Notes: generated by a model from the letters alone, not told the origin. 22,612 nucleotides of DNA from JAAFIP01 sp031390175 (GCA_031390175.1 JANMTF010000165.1:1-22612), one strand, 5' to 3'; counted from the stretch's first letter, positions 1 to 8,607 are shown. Program-made: numbers and translations.

Positions 1-1
1 C

Positions 2-1192
2 GAGCTGCAAGGCCGCATGAACCGCAGTGAGTTTTTGTTCAGCGAAGCCAGCTGGAACTACACCACCCGCATGTACCAGGAGCGCTGCACCGACCCCAGC
101 TTCGTGGACTATTTTTGGACCGTGCGCACCATGCACACGCCCATCTGGACACTGTCCAAAATCGTGGAAACGATGATTCCCTGCAAGTGCTACCACACGG
201 TGTCCACGGGCTACGCCGGGTTTTTGGGCGCGCTGCTTAAGCGCCGCTACCAAAAACCTTTGATCTTGAGTGAGCACGGCATCTACACCAAAGAGCGGCG
301 CATCGACCTGTACGCCGCGCAGTGGATAGCGGATAACCGCAGCGTGCTGCAGCGCGATGCCACCGAGGCCGGGTATTTTCGCCAGGCATGGATTCGATTT
401 TTCGAAGCCCTGGGGCGCATGTGCTACGACGCGAGCGACCAGATTATTGCCCTGTACGAGGCCAACCGCCTGCGCCAGGTACAAGATGGCGCTCAGGAGG
501 CGCGCACCTTTAACATTCCCAACGGCATCGACGTGGTGCGCTTTGGTGAGTTGCGCGCGCTGCGTCCCGCAGTCACCCCCAAGGTATGCTGCCTGATTGG
601 CCGCGTGGTGCCCATCAAAGACATCAAAACCTATATCCGCGCCATGCGCGTGGTGGCCAACCGCCTGCCCGAGGCCGAGGCCTGGATAGCGGGCCCCGAG
701 GACGAAAGCCCGGCCTACGCCAAGGAGTGCCATGACCTGACCAAGAGCTTGGGGCTGGAGAACAACGTGAAGTTTTTAGGCTTTCAAAAGCTCACCGAGC
801 TTTTGCCCAAAGTGGGCCTGGGGGTTCTCTCCTCCATCAGCGAGGCCTTGCCTCTGGTGCTGCTGGAGGGCTATGCGGCCGGTGTGCCCGGGGTGAGCAC
901 CGACGTGGGCTCCTGCCGCCAATTGATCTACGGCTTGACCGACGAGGACAAAGCCATGGGCGCATCGGGCGAAGTGGTGGGCATTGCCGACCCGCAGGCG
1001 CTTGCCGAATCGATTTTGAGTTTTTTTACCGATGACGCCAAATGGCAGGCGGCCTCCAAGGCCGGTGTGGAGCGGGTGAACAAGTTCTACACCCATCCGC
1101 TGATGTTTGCCCGCTACGGCGAGGTGTACCGGCGTGCGTTGGCCGGCGAGCGTGCCGACACGCCAGACTTTACCGGCTGGCCCGCCCTGTAA
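2..1192 (+). CDS. pelF: PelF, Pel polysaccharide glycosyltransferase (5' truncated by window edge)
   Basis: GT4-type glycosyltransferase PelF, the cytosolic enzyme that polymerises the Pel exopolysaccharide from UDP-sugar. The frame is open from base 2 (ELQGR before the Met at 17), so the gene begins upstream. About 396 residues are visible against roughly 500 in the family. Visible features are the PelF-like stretch LILSEHGIYTKERR (bases about 260-300), the GT-B linker region with IPNGID, the core CLIGRVVPIKDIKTYI where the C-terminal Rossmann domain starts, and the GT4 EX7E motif EALPLVLLE (about 842-868). The stop is followed 4 nt later by pelG, the normal pelF-pelG order at the end of pelABCDEFG. 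Identity is secure from motifs and neighbour. The Met at 17 is internal, not the start. Confidence 0.93.
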   Translation, partial: ELQGRMNRSEFLFSEASWNYTTRMYQERCTDPSFVDYFWTVRTMHTPIWTLSKIVETMIPCKCYHTVSTGYAGFLGALLKRRYQKPLILSEHGIYTKERRIDLYAAQWIADNRSVLQRDATEAGYFRQAWIRFFEALGRMCYDASDQIIALYEANRLRQVQDGAQEARTFNIPNGIDVVRFGELRALRPAVTPKVCCLIGRVVPIKDIKTYIRAMRVVANRLPEAEAWIAGPEDESPAYAKECHDLTKSLGLENNVKFLGFQKLTELLPKVGLGVLSSISEALPLVLLEGYAAGVPGVSTDVGSCRQLIYGLTDEDKAMGASGEVVGIADPQALAESILSFFTDDAKWQAASKAGVERVNKFYTHPLMFARYGEVYRRALAGERADTPDFTGWPAL

Positions 1193-1196
1193 AAAT

Positions 1197-2567
1197 ATGG
1201 CCGGCATTGGTTTTGAACTGCGCAAACTGCTCAAACGCGACAGCTACATTGGGCTGGTGCAGGCCTATGGCTATGCGGGTCTGATCAGCTCGGGGCCCTG
1301 GGTACTGTCGATTCTGGGCCTGGTCGCCATCGGGCTGATCTCGCTTAACGCATCGGTGTCTGAGGGGATGATTACGCAGTTCCAAGTCAGCGTGACCTAT
1401 CTGATCATGAGTACCTTGATAGGTACAGGGTTTGTGCAGCTGGCCTTTACACGCTGGGTCAGCGACCGCATGTTTGAGCTTAACCTCGATGCCATTTTGC
1501 CAAATTTTGCCGGGGTCATGCTGGTGGTCAACACAGTGGGCGGGGTGCTGTCCATGGTGTTGGCGTTTACCGCTTTTCGCGATGAGTCGGTGCTTTACCG
1601 CGTGCTGATGTGCGCTGGGTTTGTCACCATGTCCCTCGTGTGGGTGGCCACCATTTTCATGAGCGGATTGAAGTTTTTTAAAACCATTGTGGGTTTGTTT
1701 GCAATGGGCTATAGCCTGAGCGTACTGCTGGCCTATCTGATGCGAGGCTGGGGGCTGGAAGGCCTGTTGGCAGGCTATATAGCAGGGCAATTTTTGATGT
1801 TGATGGGCATGATGTTCATTGTGGTGCGCAGCTTTCCCATGCCGCGCATGATCAGTTTTGACTGCTTCAAGCCCGGGGCCATGTACCCCACCTTGATCTG
1901 GGTGGGTGCGCTGTTTAACTTTGGCATCTGGGCCGACAAAATCGTTTTCTGGATCTATCCTGACACCAGCATGCATGTGATCGGCCCCCTGCGTGCCAGC
2001 GTGATCTACGACCTGCCGGTGTTTTTGGCCTACCTGTCCATCATCCCTGGTATGGCGGTATTTTTAGTGCGCTTTGAAACCGACTTTGTCGAGTGGTACG
2101 ACAAGTTCTACGGTGCGGTGCGCAAGGGCGGCAGCCTGGAGCAAATTGCCCAAATGCGCGACGGCATGGTGGACGCAATTCGCCAGGGTCTGTTTGAAAT
2201 CATCAAGGTGCAAACCCTGTCGGTACTGATCGTGGTGGTGTTTGCGCCAACGATTTTTGACAAACTGCAAATCAGCCAGCTGTACTTGCCCCTGTTTTAT
2301 GTACAAGCCATATCGGCCAGCTTGCAAGTAGCCCTGCTGGCCATGATGAATGTGTTCTTCTACCTTGACAAACGCCTGCTGGTGCTGGTGGTGGTCGGGG
2401 TCCTCTCGGTACTCAACATCGCTTTTTCAGTGGCCACCCTGTATCTGGGGGCGGTGTTTTACGGCTATGGCTTTGCACTGGCGCTGCTGTGCACACTAGT
2501 GCTGTCCCTATTGATGCTAGAGCGAAAATTGGCACGCTTGGAGTACGAGACCTTTATGCTGCAATAG
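1197..2567 (+). CDS. pelG: PelG, Pel polysaccharide inner-membrane export protein
   Basis: PelG is the polytopic inner-membrane protein of the Pel system (polysaccharide transporter-like family), thought to move or help synthesise Pel with PelD/PelE/PelF. The protein opens MAGIGFELRKLLKRDSYIGL, a characteristic PelG N-terminus. It continues as 456 residues with about a dozen hydrophobic segments and a central charged loop (FETDFVEWYDKFYGAVRKGG). The ATG at 1197 is chosen rather than the in-frame ATG at 1107. The latter would lie deep inside pelF and add unrelated residues, whereas 1197 is 4 nt after the pelF stop, consistent with translational coupling. No obvious separate Shine-Dalgarno is present. 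It is the last pel gene here, and the following gene is convergent. No clear intrinsic terminator was seen between 2568 and 2624. Confidence 0.93.
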   Translation: MAGIGFELRKLLKRDSYIGLVQAYGYAGLISSGPWVLSILGLVAIGLISLNASVSEGMITQFQVSVTYLIMSTLIGTGFVQLAFTRWVSDRMFELNLDAILPNFAGVMLVVNTVGGVLSMVLAFTAFRDESVLYRVLMCAGFVTMSLVWVATIFMSGLKFFKTIVGLFAMGYSLSVLLAYLMRGWGLEGLLAGYIAGQFLMLMGMMFIVVRSFPMPRMISFDCFKPGAMYPTLIWVGALFNFGIWADKIVFWIYPDTSMHVIGPLRASVIYDLPVFLAYLSIIPGMAVFLVRFETDFVEWYDKFYGAVRKGGSLEQIAQMRDGMVDAIRQGLFEIIKVQTLSVLIVVVFAPTIFDKLQISQLYLPLFYVQAISASLQVALLAMMNVFFYLDKRLLVLVVVGVLSVLNIAFSVATLYLGAVFYGYGFALALLCTLVLSLLMLERKLARLEYETFMLQ

Positions 2568-2624
2568 GGTTGGAACCTCATCTGCTGCTGCCTTGCGTGC
2601 TGACTTATTGGTTCTCGCAGTGCA

Positions 2625-3680
2625 TCACAAAGCCCCTATTTTTTCAATACCCTGCGACTTCACCGAAGACATGATGGCCTCTAGCGCCGCCACATTGGCC
2701 AGCATCTCGCGTTTGCTCACAGGGTAGGGCGCTACGCCGCGAATGGCCTGGGCAAAGGCTTCCAGATTGGCCAGCACGGCAGCATGGGGTGGCGCGAAAT
2801 GGGTTTCAGGCTCCTGGTCGCGCAGCTTGGTGGTGATGTCCCAGCCGGTGGGTTTCTCAGGATGGGTGCGGTCACGGATTTCTACCCAGCCCTTGGAGCC
2901 GTAGACGGTAAAGCGCCCGTCAAATGGTGTGGCCAAGATGGCGCTGATCAAAGCGTTAGCCCCGCCCGGAAAGGCCAGCATCAGCCCCAAGGTGTCGCCA
3001 TTTTCAAAGTCTGAGCCTCGCGTAGCCAAGCGTGCCCACACCGCCTCTGCGGGGCCCAATATGGCAATCGCCAAATCCACCATGTGAATCCCCGTGGCGG
3101 TGAGTGGGCCGACAGGTGCGTGTTTATTGGACAAGCGCCAGTTGTCTTTGGGCAGGGCAAAGAATTTGTCTTGATTGAAGTTGCCCTCAATCTGCAAAAT
3201 GGTGCCCAGCTTGCCTGCCGCAATATCGGCGCGCAGTTGCACCACTGCGGGTTCAAAGCGGCGCTCGTGGCCGATGCCCATCACGCGCGCATGCTGCTCG
3301 CAACTGGCGATGGCGCGCTGTGCGTCAGCCAAGGTCATGCACAGCGGTTTTTCGCAAAACACATGCTTGCCAGCTTGAGACGCCGCCACGATCTGGTCGG
3401 CATGGAAGGTGTGGGGTGAGCACAGGATAACGGCATCCATCTCGGCGTTATCCAGGAAGGCATTGAAGTCTTCCTCCACCTTAAAGCCCATGCTGGCTGC
3501 GTCTGTTGCCATTTGCGCCCGCACGCCTGGGTCGGTCTCCACGACAGCCACCAGTATCAGCTGGGTACTGGTGGCGATGTTGCGCGCCATGTTTTTTCCC
3601 CACCAACCGTAGCCGACGAGGCCGACTCTGACAGGTTTTACATTGGAAGAAGGTTTTTGGTCTGGGTATGATGAAGTCAT
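2625..3680 (-). CDS. Gfo/Idh/MocA family NAD(P)-dependent oxidoreductase
   Basis: Predicted cytosolic NAD(P)-dependent sugar or cyclitol dehydrogenase of the Gfo/Idh/MocA family, 351 residues, a normal length. The N-terminal Rossmann fold shows GLVGYGWWGKN (residues 20-30), the beta-strand end ILCSPHTFHADQI, and the family's EKP signature (residues 110-112, VFCEKPLCMTL), which holds the catalytic/cofactor lysine. The C-terminal alpha/beta domain has GIHMVDLAI, with the His usually found in the active site. The ATG at 3680 is preferred because residues upstream of it in frame run through the intergenic repeat and do not look like protein. The gene is convergent with pelG. Its substrate cannot be read from sequence. 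A sugar-nucleotide role tied to the neighbouring Pel cluster is only a possibility, since it is on the opposite strand. Confidence 0.88.
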   Translation of the reverse strand: MTSSYPDQKPSSNVKPVRVGLVGYGWWGKNMARNIATSTQLILVAVVETDPGVRAQMATDAASMGFKVEEDFNAFLDNAEMDAVILCSPHTFHADQIVAASQAGKHVFCEKPLCMTLADAQRAIASCEQHARVMGIGHERRFEPAVVQLRADIAAGKLGTILQIEGNFNQDKFFALPKDNWRLSNKHAPVGPLTATGIHMVDLAIAILGPAEAVWARLATRGSDFENGDTLGLMLAFPGGANALISAILATPFDGRFTVYGSKGWVEIRDRTHPEKPTGWDITTKLRDQEPETHFAPPHAAVLANLEAFAQAIRGVAPYPVSKREMLANVAALEAIMSSVKSQGIEKIGAL

Positions 3681-3718
3681 AAAGTTAGAACATTTGGTGT
3701 GGTAAAGGGCGCGTGGTG

Positions 3719-3945
3719 TTTGTACGCCCAAGCGCCTGGGCAGCGAATACGGTGGGTAAACAGCGGTGGAATACCCGCTGGGCTGGAACGATAGTGTCTG
3801 CACCGCCGGTGAAATGCCCACCACACTCGCGAGATTCGGTCGGTGGTGTACTCAGCGTAGCGGCATAAAGGAGGAGCAGTCGGCCCTAGGCCGACGCGGG
3901 GGACGGCCGCGGAGCTCAGTACGCCGCCGACCCGATCCCGTACAA
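3719..3945. repeat. Composite palindromic intergenic repeat, family A copy 1 (left module deleted)
   Basis: Bounded by TTTGTACG (3719-3726) and CGTACAA (3939-3945). The right module (3831-3943) is a large imperfect hairpin with arms GATTCGGTCGG... and ...CCGACCCGATC. The inner arms read GTACTCAGC against GCTCAGTAC, and the tip stem is GTCGGCC/GGCCGAC around CTA. The left module found in copies 2 and 3 is reduced here to its outer arm (TTTGTACGCCCAAGCGCCTGG) without the core. It fills most of the 317 bp between the gfo-type gene start and the DUF1330 stop, and I see nothing else in that gap. Confidence 0.8.
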
Positions 3946-3997
3946 CCGCACGCACCGAACAAGGGTCAATAGCAGCAATCATTATGGGTTGGAGCAA

Positions 3998-4303
3998 TTA
4001 AACCGGCGTAGCCTCGCCACCTTCGACAATCACATTCTCCACCACGCCCGCCCCAGCCCGACGAAAGGCGGCTGCCGCCACATACTCGGGCGACTCAAAG
4101 CAGGCCACACCCGCAGCCAGCGTAGGAAACTCAATCACGATAAAGCGGTGAAAGGTCTCAGGTCCTTCCATGATCTGGTATTTACCGCCGCGCACCAGCA
4201 CTTTGCCGCCATGCTTTTGCAAAATACCCGGCACAAGATCAGTGTATTTTTTGTACTCCACGGGGTTGTGAATCTGGGCGCGGGCTATCCAGTAGGCAGG
4301 CAT
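3998..4303 (-). CDS. DUF1330 family protein
   Basis: Small 101-residue protein of the DUF1330 family, which has a dimeric alpha/beta-barrel (ferredoxin-like) fold and no settled biochemical role. Diagnostic features are the start MPAYWIARAQIHNPVEYKKY, the centre KVLVRGGKYQIMEGP, and FHRFIVIEFPTLAAGVACFESPEY, the usual DUF1330 second half. The ATG at 4303 is chosen over the TTG at 4309 because GGAG lies 8 nt upstream of the ATG but only 2 nt from the TTG. It lies 15 nt after dctM on the same strand, so it is probably the last cistron of the TRAP operon. It may therefore act on the imported compound or its product. That role is inference from position alone. Confidence 0.85.
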   Translation of the reverse strand: MPAYWIARAQIHNPVEYKKYTDLVPGILQKHGGKVLVRGGKYQIMEGPETFHRFIVIEFPTLAAGVACFESPEYVAAAAFRRAGAGVVENVIVEGGEATPV

Positions 4304-4318
4304 GGGCAAAACTCCGGT

Positions 4319-5689
4319 TTATTTGGCGACCGCAATCGCATTACCCAAGTTAGGCAACCAGGTAGCGATTTGCGGGAAGATGACGATGGCGAGGATAGCG
4401 CCCAAGAGCGCAATCCAGTAGGGCACCGAGCCTTTGAAAATCTCCCCGGTAGACAGATCTTTTTCATCCGTCACCGCCGCCTTCACCGTAAACACCAAGA
4501 TGCCAAAGGGCGGAGTGAGCAGGCCGGTCTCGATGGCGATGATGCCGATGATGGCAAAGGCAATCGGATCGAAGCCCAGCGCCGTAGCGATGGGCGCAAA
4601 CACGGGCACGGTCAGCAAAATAATCGAGATCGAATCGATGATGCAACCCAGAATAAACCACACCAAAATCATCATCGCCAAGATGGCATAGGGCGACAGG
4701 CCCGAGGCTAAAAAGAAGTCTTTGGCCGCGCCCGTCACCCCCGTCATGGCCAGCACGCGGGAGTAGAGCTGGGCGGTGACCAAGAGCAGTAGCAGCGGTG
4801 CCGAGGTGCGCCCCACCGACAAAATAGCCTGCATCATCTCCGGCGGCTTCATGCCGCGCATTAGGGCCAAAATCAAGGCCAGGGTAGCGCCCACGCCCGC
4901 ACCCTCGGTGGGTGTAAAGGCTCCCAGCCAGATGCCACCCAGCACCAGCACCACCAGCATCAAGATGCCCAGCGTGCTCCACAAAATGGTGGTCAGGTCT
5001 TGTTGTTCAATCAAGTCGTTCGCGTCGCGGGCGGCCTGTTGCGCAGGCGGCAAGTTGTCGCCTTCGCCCACACGGGCAGGGTCGGTTTTGGCCACCCAGA
5101 TGATGTAGGCGATATAGAACGTCACCACAATAAAGCCCGGGATGATGCCCGCAATAAACAGCTTGCCAATGGCCATCTCGGTCAGCACGCCCCACACAAT
5201 CATCAGCACCGAGGGCGGAATCAGCATGCCCAAACAGGCACTGCCTGCAATGCAGCCCAAGGCAAACTTGCGCTCATAGCCGTGGCGGCGCATCTCGGGG
5301 TAAGCTATTTTGGAGAAGGCGGCTGCGGCGGCGATGGACACCCCGGTGACAAAGGCGAACACCGCGTTGGCCAGCACGGTGGCCACGCCCAAGCGGCCCG
5401 GCACCTTTTTTGTCAGTCGGTTGATGAGCGAAAACAAATCGCTCGCCGCGCCGCATTTGGCCAAAAACTCGCCCATCAACATGAACAGCGGGATGACGGC
5501 AAACACATAGTCGCGCAGCGCCTCGTAGGAGGTGTTGGAGGCAAAGCTGATCACCGCGTTGATGTCGCTGGTGATCAAGTAGATACCTAGCAAACTGGTA
5601 ATCCCCAGCGACACGGCGATATGCACGCCGCAAAACACCAAGGCCAGCAGCACGCTGACCAAAATAATCATGTGGATAGGATCAAACAT
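4319..5689 (-). CDS. dctM: TRAP transporter large permease subunit (DctM family)
   Basis: DctM-type 12-helix membrane subunit of a tripartite ATP-independent periplasmic transporter, which uses the sodium gradient to import a solute delivered by DctP. It has 456 residues, beginning MFDPIHMIILVSVLLALVFCGV. Family landmarks are IPLFMLMGEFLAKCGAASDLF, the repeat-like GSACLGMLIPPSVLMIVWGVLTE, FTPTEGAGVGA, and near the C-terminus ETGLLTPPFGILVFTVKA. Residues upstream of M(5689) in the same frame overlap dctQ and are not permease-like, so this start is preferred. The ribosome site is weak (A/T-rich), fitting coupled translation 10 nt after the dctQ stop. Minus-strand operon order is dctP-dctQ-dctM-DUF1330. 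Confidence 0.95.
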   Translation of the reverse strand: MFDPIHMIILVSVLLALVFCGVHIAVSLGITSLLGIYLITSDINAVISFASNTSYEALRDYVFAVIPLFMLMGEFLAKCGAASDLFSLINRLTKKVPGRLGVATVLANAVFAFVTGVSIAAAAAFSKIAYPEMRRHGYERKFALGCIAGSACLGMLIPPSVLMIVWGVLTEMAIGKLFIAGIIPGFIVVTFYIAYIIWVAKTDPARVGEGDNLPPAQQAARDANDLIEQQDLTTILWSTLGILMLVVLVLGGIWLGAFTPTEGAGVGATLALILALMRGMKPPEMMQAILSVGRTSAPLLLLLVTAQLYSRVLAMTGVTGAAKDFFLASGLSPYAILAMMILVWFILGCIIDSISIILLTVPVFAPIATALGFDPIAFAIIGIIAIETGLLTPPFGILVFTVKAAVTDEKDLSTGEIFKGSVPYWIALLGAILAIVIFPQIATWLPNLGNAIAVAK

Positions 5690-5699
5690 ATTTTTATTT

Positions 5700-6218
5700 T
5701 TAGTGTTGTGCGGTGGACTGGGCAGGTGGCAAGCCCTTGCGGGCCAGGGCGATGTTCTCCATGATGAGCAGCAGATAACTGAGTGCCGCCAAAGCCGTGC
5801 CCAGCACAATCACAAAGCGTGCAGGCCACACAGGCACGCGCAGCGCGCCTTCGCCCTCGTATTCGTTAGAGTTCCAGGCGTGCGCTGCACCATCGATGCT
5901 GCCATAGCAAATAAAGGCAAAAAATGCCATGCCCGCCACAGCGCCGAGAGCGCCCATCCAGCTTTGCACTGCGGGTGGCAGCTTGACGACCAGCGTGTCC
6001 ACATGCAGCATGCCGCCTGAGCGAATGGCAAAGCCCGCCTGCAAAAAACAGATGATGACGATAGAGAAGGACACGATCTCGGGCGTGCCCTTGATCGGAC
6101 TGTTAAACAGCACGCGACCACCTACGTCGGCCACCACCAAAAAGCAAATCAAAAATGCCAGTATGGCGGCGCTCACCATCAGGGCGCGCGTGATCCAGTC
6201 GTTGAAGCGTTTCAACAT
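5700..6218 (-). CDS. dctQ: TRAP transporter small permease subunit (DctQ family)
   Basis: Four-helix DctQ-type small membrane subunit that pairs with DctM. It has 172 residues, typical for the family. Hydrophobic segments run roughly at residues 13-33, 48-66, 86-105 and 130-152. The first loop carries VADVGGRVLFNSPIKGTPEIV, matching the DctQ signature of a V-x-R-x-x-F-N region followed by a short amphipathic stretch and E. The start MLKRFNDWITRAL at 6218 gives a normal N-terminus. It is separated from dctP by 63 bp containing a stem-loop and from dctM by 10 bp. Confidence 0.93.
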   Translation of the reverse strand: MLKRFNDWITRALMVSAAILAFLICFLVVADVGGRVLFNSPIKGTPEIVSFSIVIICFLQAGFAIRSGGMLHVDTLVVKLPPAVQSWMGALGAVAGMAFFAFICYGSIDGAAHAWNSNEYEGEGALRVPVWPARFVIVLGTALAALSYLLLIMENIALARKGLPPAQSTAQH

Positions 6219-6239
6219 GTGCTTGTCTCCATCCAGAAA

Positions 6240-6263
6240 GCCACCACATGCGTGTATGGTGGC
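6240..6263 (-). other. Stem-loop between dctP and dctQ
   Basis: GCCACCA (6240-6246) pairs perfectly with TGGTGGC (6257-6263) around a 10-nt loop, directly after the dctP stop. It lacks a T-tract, so it is more likely an mRNA 3'-end stabiliser or processing hairpin than a terminator. Such a hairpin would raise binding-protein yield relative to the permease. The function is inferred from position. Confidence 0.5.
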
Positions 6264-6281
6264 GTTGTTGTCATCGGGCGC

Positions 6282-7361
6282 TTATTTGACGCCGTAGCGC
6301 ACAGGCCATTTGTGCCCGAGTTTTTCAGCCTCTTCCAGCGTGATTTTGAGCACCTGGGAGGCGGGCAAGCCCTTGGCATCCAAGTCAGCCGCCACGGTTT
6401 GTGGCCAGGCTTTGAGCGAGTTGGCCCAGTCGAGCTTCACAGAATCAGGCACGCTCTTGACGGTGACACCGCTGCCCTTGAGTTGCGCCATCTGCTTGGG
6501 GTAGTTTTCTTCGTTCACCACACCCGTCATGGCCTCGTACTCTTTAGACACTTCCAAAATGATGGTCTGCACTTCCTTGGGCAGCTTGGCAAACTTGGCC
6601 TTGTTCATCGTCAGGCCGTGCCAGGTGATAGCACCAAAGCCCACCTCGGTGTAGTGCTTGGCCACGTCGCCCAGCTTGAAGTTGACCCAACCGGACGGGA
6701 ACATGATCCAGCCGTTGTACACACCCGTTTGCATCGACGTGTAGGCCTCGGGCAGGGACGATTGCACCGGCACTGCGCCCGCATACTCCAGCCACTTGAG
6801 GTTCAGCCCCGCACCCGCAATCTTGCGGCCTTTGAGCTCGGCCACGGTATTCCATTCAAAGGTGGTGCCCAGGTTGTAGCCGTTGTCGGCAATCAGGGCC
6901 AGCAGTTGCTGATTGAACTTGTCCTCAAACACCTTGCTCATGTAAGGCACTTTGTCGTACACCGTGCGCGCGAGTTTCACACTCATCGTCGGGCTCATGG
7001 TGCCAAAGGGCAGCATCACCTGGAACGAGTGCAGGGGCAGGTTGGATGGCTCAAAGCCAAAGTTGTAGCCGCCAATATCAATAATGCCCGACTGCACGCC
7101 CTCCAGCGTGTCCGCCACCTTGACCATCGAGCCGCCATAGCCCTCGACAAACTCAATCTTGTGGGAGGTTTTCTCGGCCACACGCTTGGTGATCTCGGGC
7201 ACAAAGAAGTTTTGCATCAAATTCACATAGGTCTGCGCGGCGGCGTGGCCGGAGGCGATGCGCAGTTTGATGTTTTCTGCTTGGGCTAGAGGGCTTAGCG
7301 CAAGGCCCATGAGGGATAGCAAGAGGGTGGATTTGAAACGCTTGAACATTGGCTGACGCAT
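6282..7361 (-). CDS. dctP: TRAP transporter periplasmic substrate-binding protein (DctP family)
   Basis: Periplasmic solute-binding component of the TRAP system, 359 residues. The start at 7361 is supported by AGGAG 7 nt upstream. The N-terminus MRQPMFKRFKSTLLLSLMGL...AQA/E is a Sec signal peptide with likely cleavage after residue 28. DctP-family landmarks include VEKTS-like then EFVEGYGGSMV, ADTLEGVQSGIIDIG, LPEAYTSMQTGVYNGW and HGLTMNKAKFAKLPKEVQ. Oddity: where most family members have an Arg that holds the substrate carboxylate (ELKGxKxR), this protein reads ELKGRKIAGAG (residues 175-185), with Ala at the expected position. The ligand is therefore not predictable and may not be a standard C4-dicarboxylate or sugar acid. 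Confidence 0.93.
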   Translation of the reverse strand: MRQPMFKRFKSTLLLSLMGLALSPLAQAENIKLRIASGHAAAQTYVNLMQNFFVPEITKRVAEKTSHKIEFVEGYGGSMVKVADTLEGVQSGIIDIGGYNFGFEPSNLPLHSFQVMLPFGTMSPTMSVKLARTVYDKVPYMSKVFEDKFNQQLLALIADNGYNLGTTFEWNTVAELKGRKIAGAGLNLKWLEYAGAVPVQSSLPEAYTSMQTGVYNGWIMFPSGWVNFKLGDVAKHYTEVGFGAITWHGLTMNKAKFAKLPKEVQTIILEVSKEYEAMTGVVNEENYPKQMAQLKGSGVTVKSVPDSVKLDWANSLKAWPQTVAADLDAKGLPASQVLKITLEEAEKLGHKWPVRYGVK

Positions 7362-7527
7362 GGAATGTCTCCTGTCGGGTTGCAAAGGGTTTAAGCTGTA
7401 CAGCGTAGCAAAACCACAGAAAATGGGGTTAGGTAAAAACCAGCGAGTGCTATGCTGAATTTAGTGTGTGCCATAGCAAGTTGGTATTCGTTCCCTTCCT
7501 GTCTCACCGAGAGAGACCGGGCAAGTC

Positions 7528-7575
7528 GCGTACGGGGGACAGCCGCGGAGCTGTGCACACCAAGTGCCAGGGCGA
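7528..7575. repeat. Chimeric fragment of repeat family A
   Basis: Within the 262-bp gap between dctP and the quinone oxidoreductase, GTACGGGGGACAGCCGCGG (core of the right module) runs straight into GCACACCAAGTGCCAGGGCG (outer arm of the left module). These two pieces are not adjacent in this way in full copies, so it looks like a deletion or recombination remnant. The rest of the gap shows no gene. Confidence 0.55.
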
Positions 7576-7623
7576 GCACAGTACGAATCCTGGCTTAGAA
7601 CACCAGCAAGACCAGCAATCTCC

Positions 7624-8607
7624 CTACTCGGGAATGATGATCGTAGACCCAGTTGTCTGCCCACCTTCCAAAGCCGCATGCGCCTTGGCAATATCGTCCA
7701 GTGCAAAGCGCTGGTTGATGGACACCTTCAGCGCGCCTTTGGCAAACATGTCAAACACTGCCGCAGCGGATGCGCGCAGGTCTTCGGTGGATGCCGTGTA
7801 GGTGACCAGGGTGGGGCGGGTGAAGTACAGCGAGCCCATTTTTTGCAGGGTGCTGGCGGGCACGGGTGGCGGTGCGCCGGTGGTGGTGCCAAAGGAGACG
7901 AAGTAGCCGCGTGGGGACAGGCTGTTGAGGGACTGCTCGAACGAATCTTTACCAACCGAGTCATACACCACGGGCACGCCTTTGCCGCCGGTAATCTCTT
8001 TCACGCGGGCAGCGACATCTTCGGTTTTGCGGTCGATGCAATGGGCGTAGCCGTTGGCCAGGGCCAGCTTGACTTTGTCAGCACCGCCTGCCACCCCAAT
8101 CATCTGCGCGCCAACGTGGCGACCCCACTGCCCCGCCAGCAGGCCAACGCCGCCTGCGGCTGCGTGCATCAGCACATGTTGCCCGGTCTTGACGGGGTAG
8201 CAGCGCTGCATGAGGTATTCGACGGTCATGCCTTTAAGCAAGATGGCGGCGATGTGTTCGTCCTTCATATGGGCGGGCGAGTGCAGCAGGCGCGCTGCGG
8301 GGTAGAGCCGGTGGGTGGCGCAGGCGCCCAGCACGGGGCCGCTGGCGTAGCACACGCGGTCTCCGGGTTTGAAGTCGGTCACGCCAGCGCCTACTTGCTC
8401 CACCACGCCTGCCGCCTCGGTGCCCAGGCCGCTGGGCATGGGCGCGGGGTACATGCCGCCCCTGGTGTAGATGTCTTGAAAGTTAAAGCCAATGGCGGTG
8501 TGACGGATGACCACCTCGCCTGCTGCGGGTGCGGGCAAGTCCATTTGCTCTAGTTGCAAAACTTCGGGGCCGCCGGTGGCGTGGATGCGGACTGCTTTGA
8601 TTTTCAT
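7624..8607 (-). CDS. NADPH:quinone oxidoreductase, zinc-free MDR family
   Basis: Medium-chain dehydrogenase/reductase of the quinone oxidoreductase (QorA) type. It probably reduces quinones or reactive enals with NADPH in the cytosol. At 327 residues it matches the QorA length. Seen: the N-terminal GroES-like domain with GFNFQDIYTRGGMYP and GTEAAGVVEQVGAGV, the nucleotide-binding motif HAAAGGVGLLAGQW (residues 148-161), DSVGKDSFEQSL, and the C-terminal ALDDIAKAHAALEGGQTTGSTII typical of QorA. Zinc-ligand cysteines of alcohol dehydrogenases are absent, as expected. Single gene flanked by family A repeat DNA on both sides. The physiological substrate is unknown. Confidence 0.93.
   Translation of the reverse strand: MKIKAVRIHATGGPEVLQLEQMDLPAPAAGEVVIRHTAIGFNFQDIYTRGGMYPAPMPSGLGTEAAGVVEQVGAGVTDFKPGDRVCYASGPVLGACATHRLYPAARLLHSPAHMKDEHIAAILLKGMTVEYLMQRCYPVKTGQHVLMHAAAGGVGLLAGQWGRHVGAQMIGVAGGADKVKLALANGYAHCIDRKTEDVAARVKEITGGKGVPVVYDSVGKDSFEQSLNSLSPRGYFVSFGTTTGAPPPVPASTLQKMGSLYFTRPTLVTYTASTEDLRASAAAVFDMFAKGALKVSINQRFALDDIAKAHAALEGGQTTGSTIIIPE

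Noticed and set aside
1107..1196. Upstream in-frame start for pelG
   Set aside because: It lies within the pelF coding region and would add non-homologous residues. MAGIGFELRKLL at 1197 is the standard PelG start.
2568..2624. Possible terminator between pelG and the convergent oxidoreductase
   Set aside because: A T-run is present near 2639 but no adequate stem precedes it in either direction.
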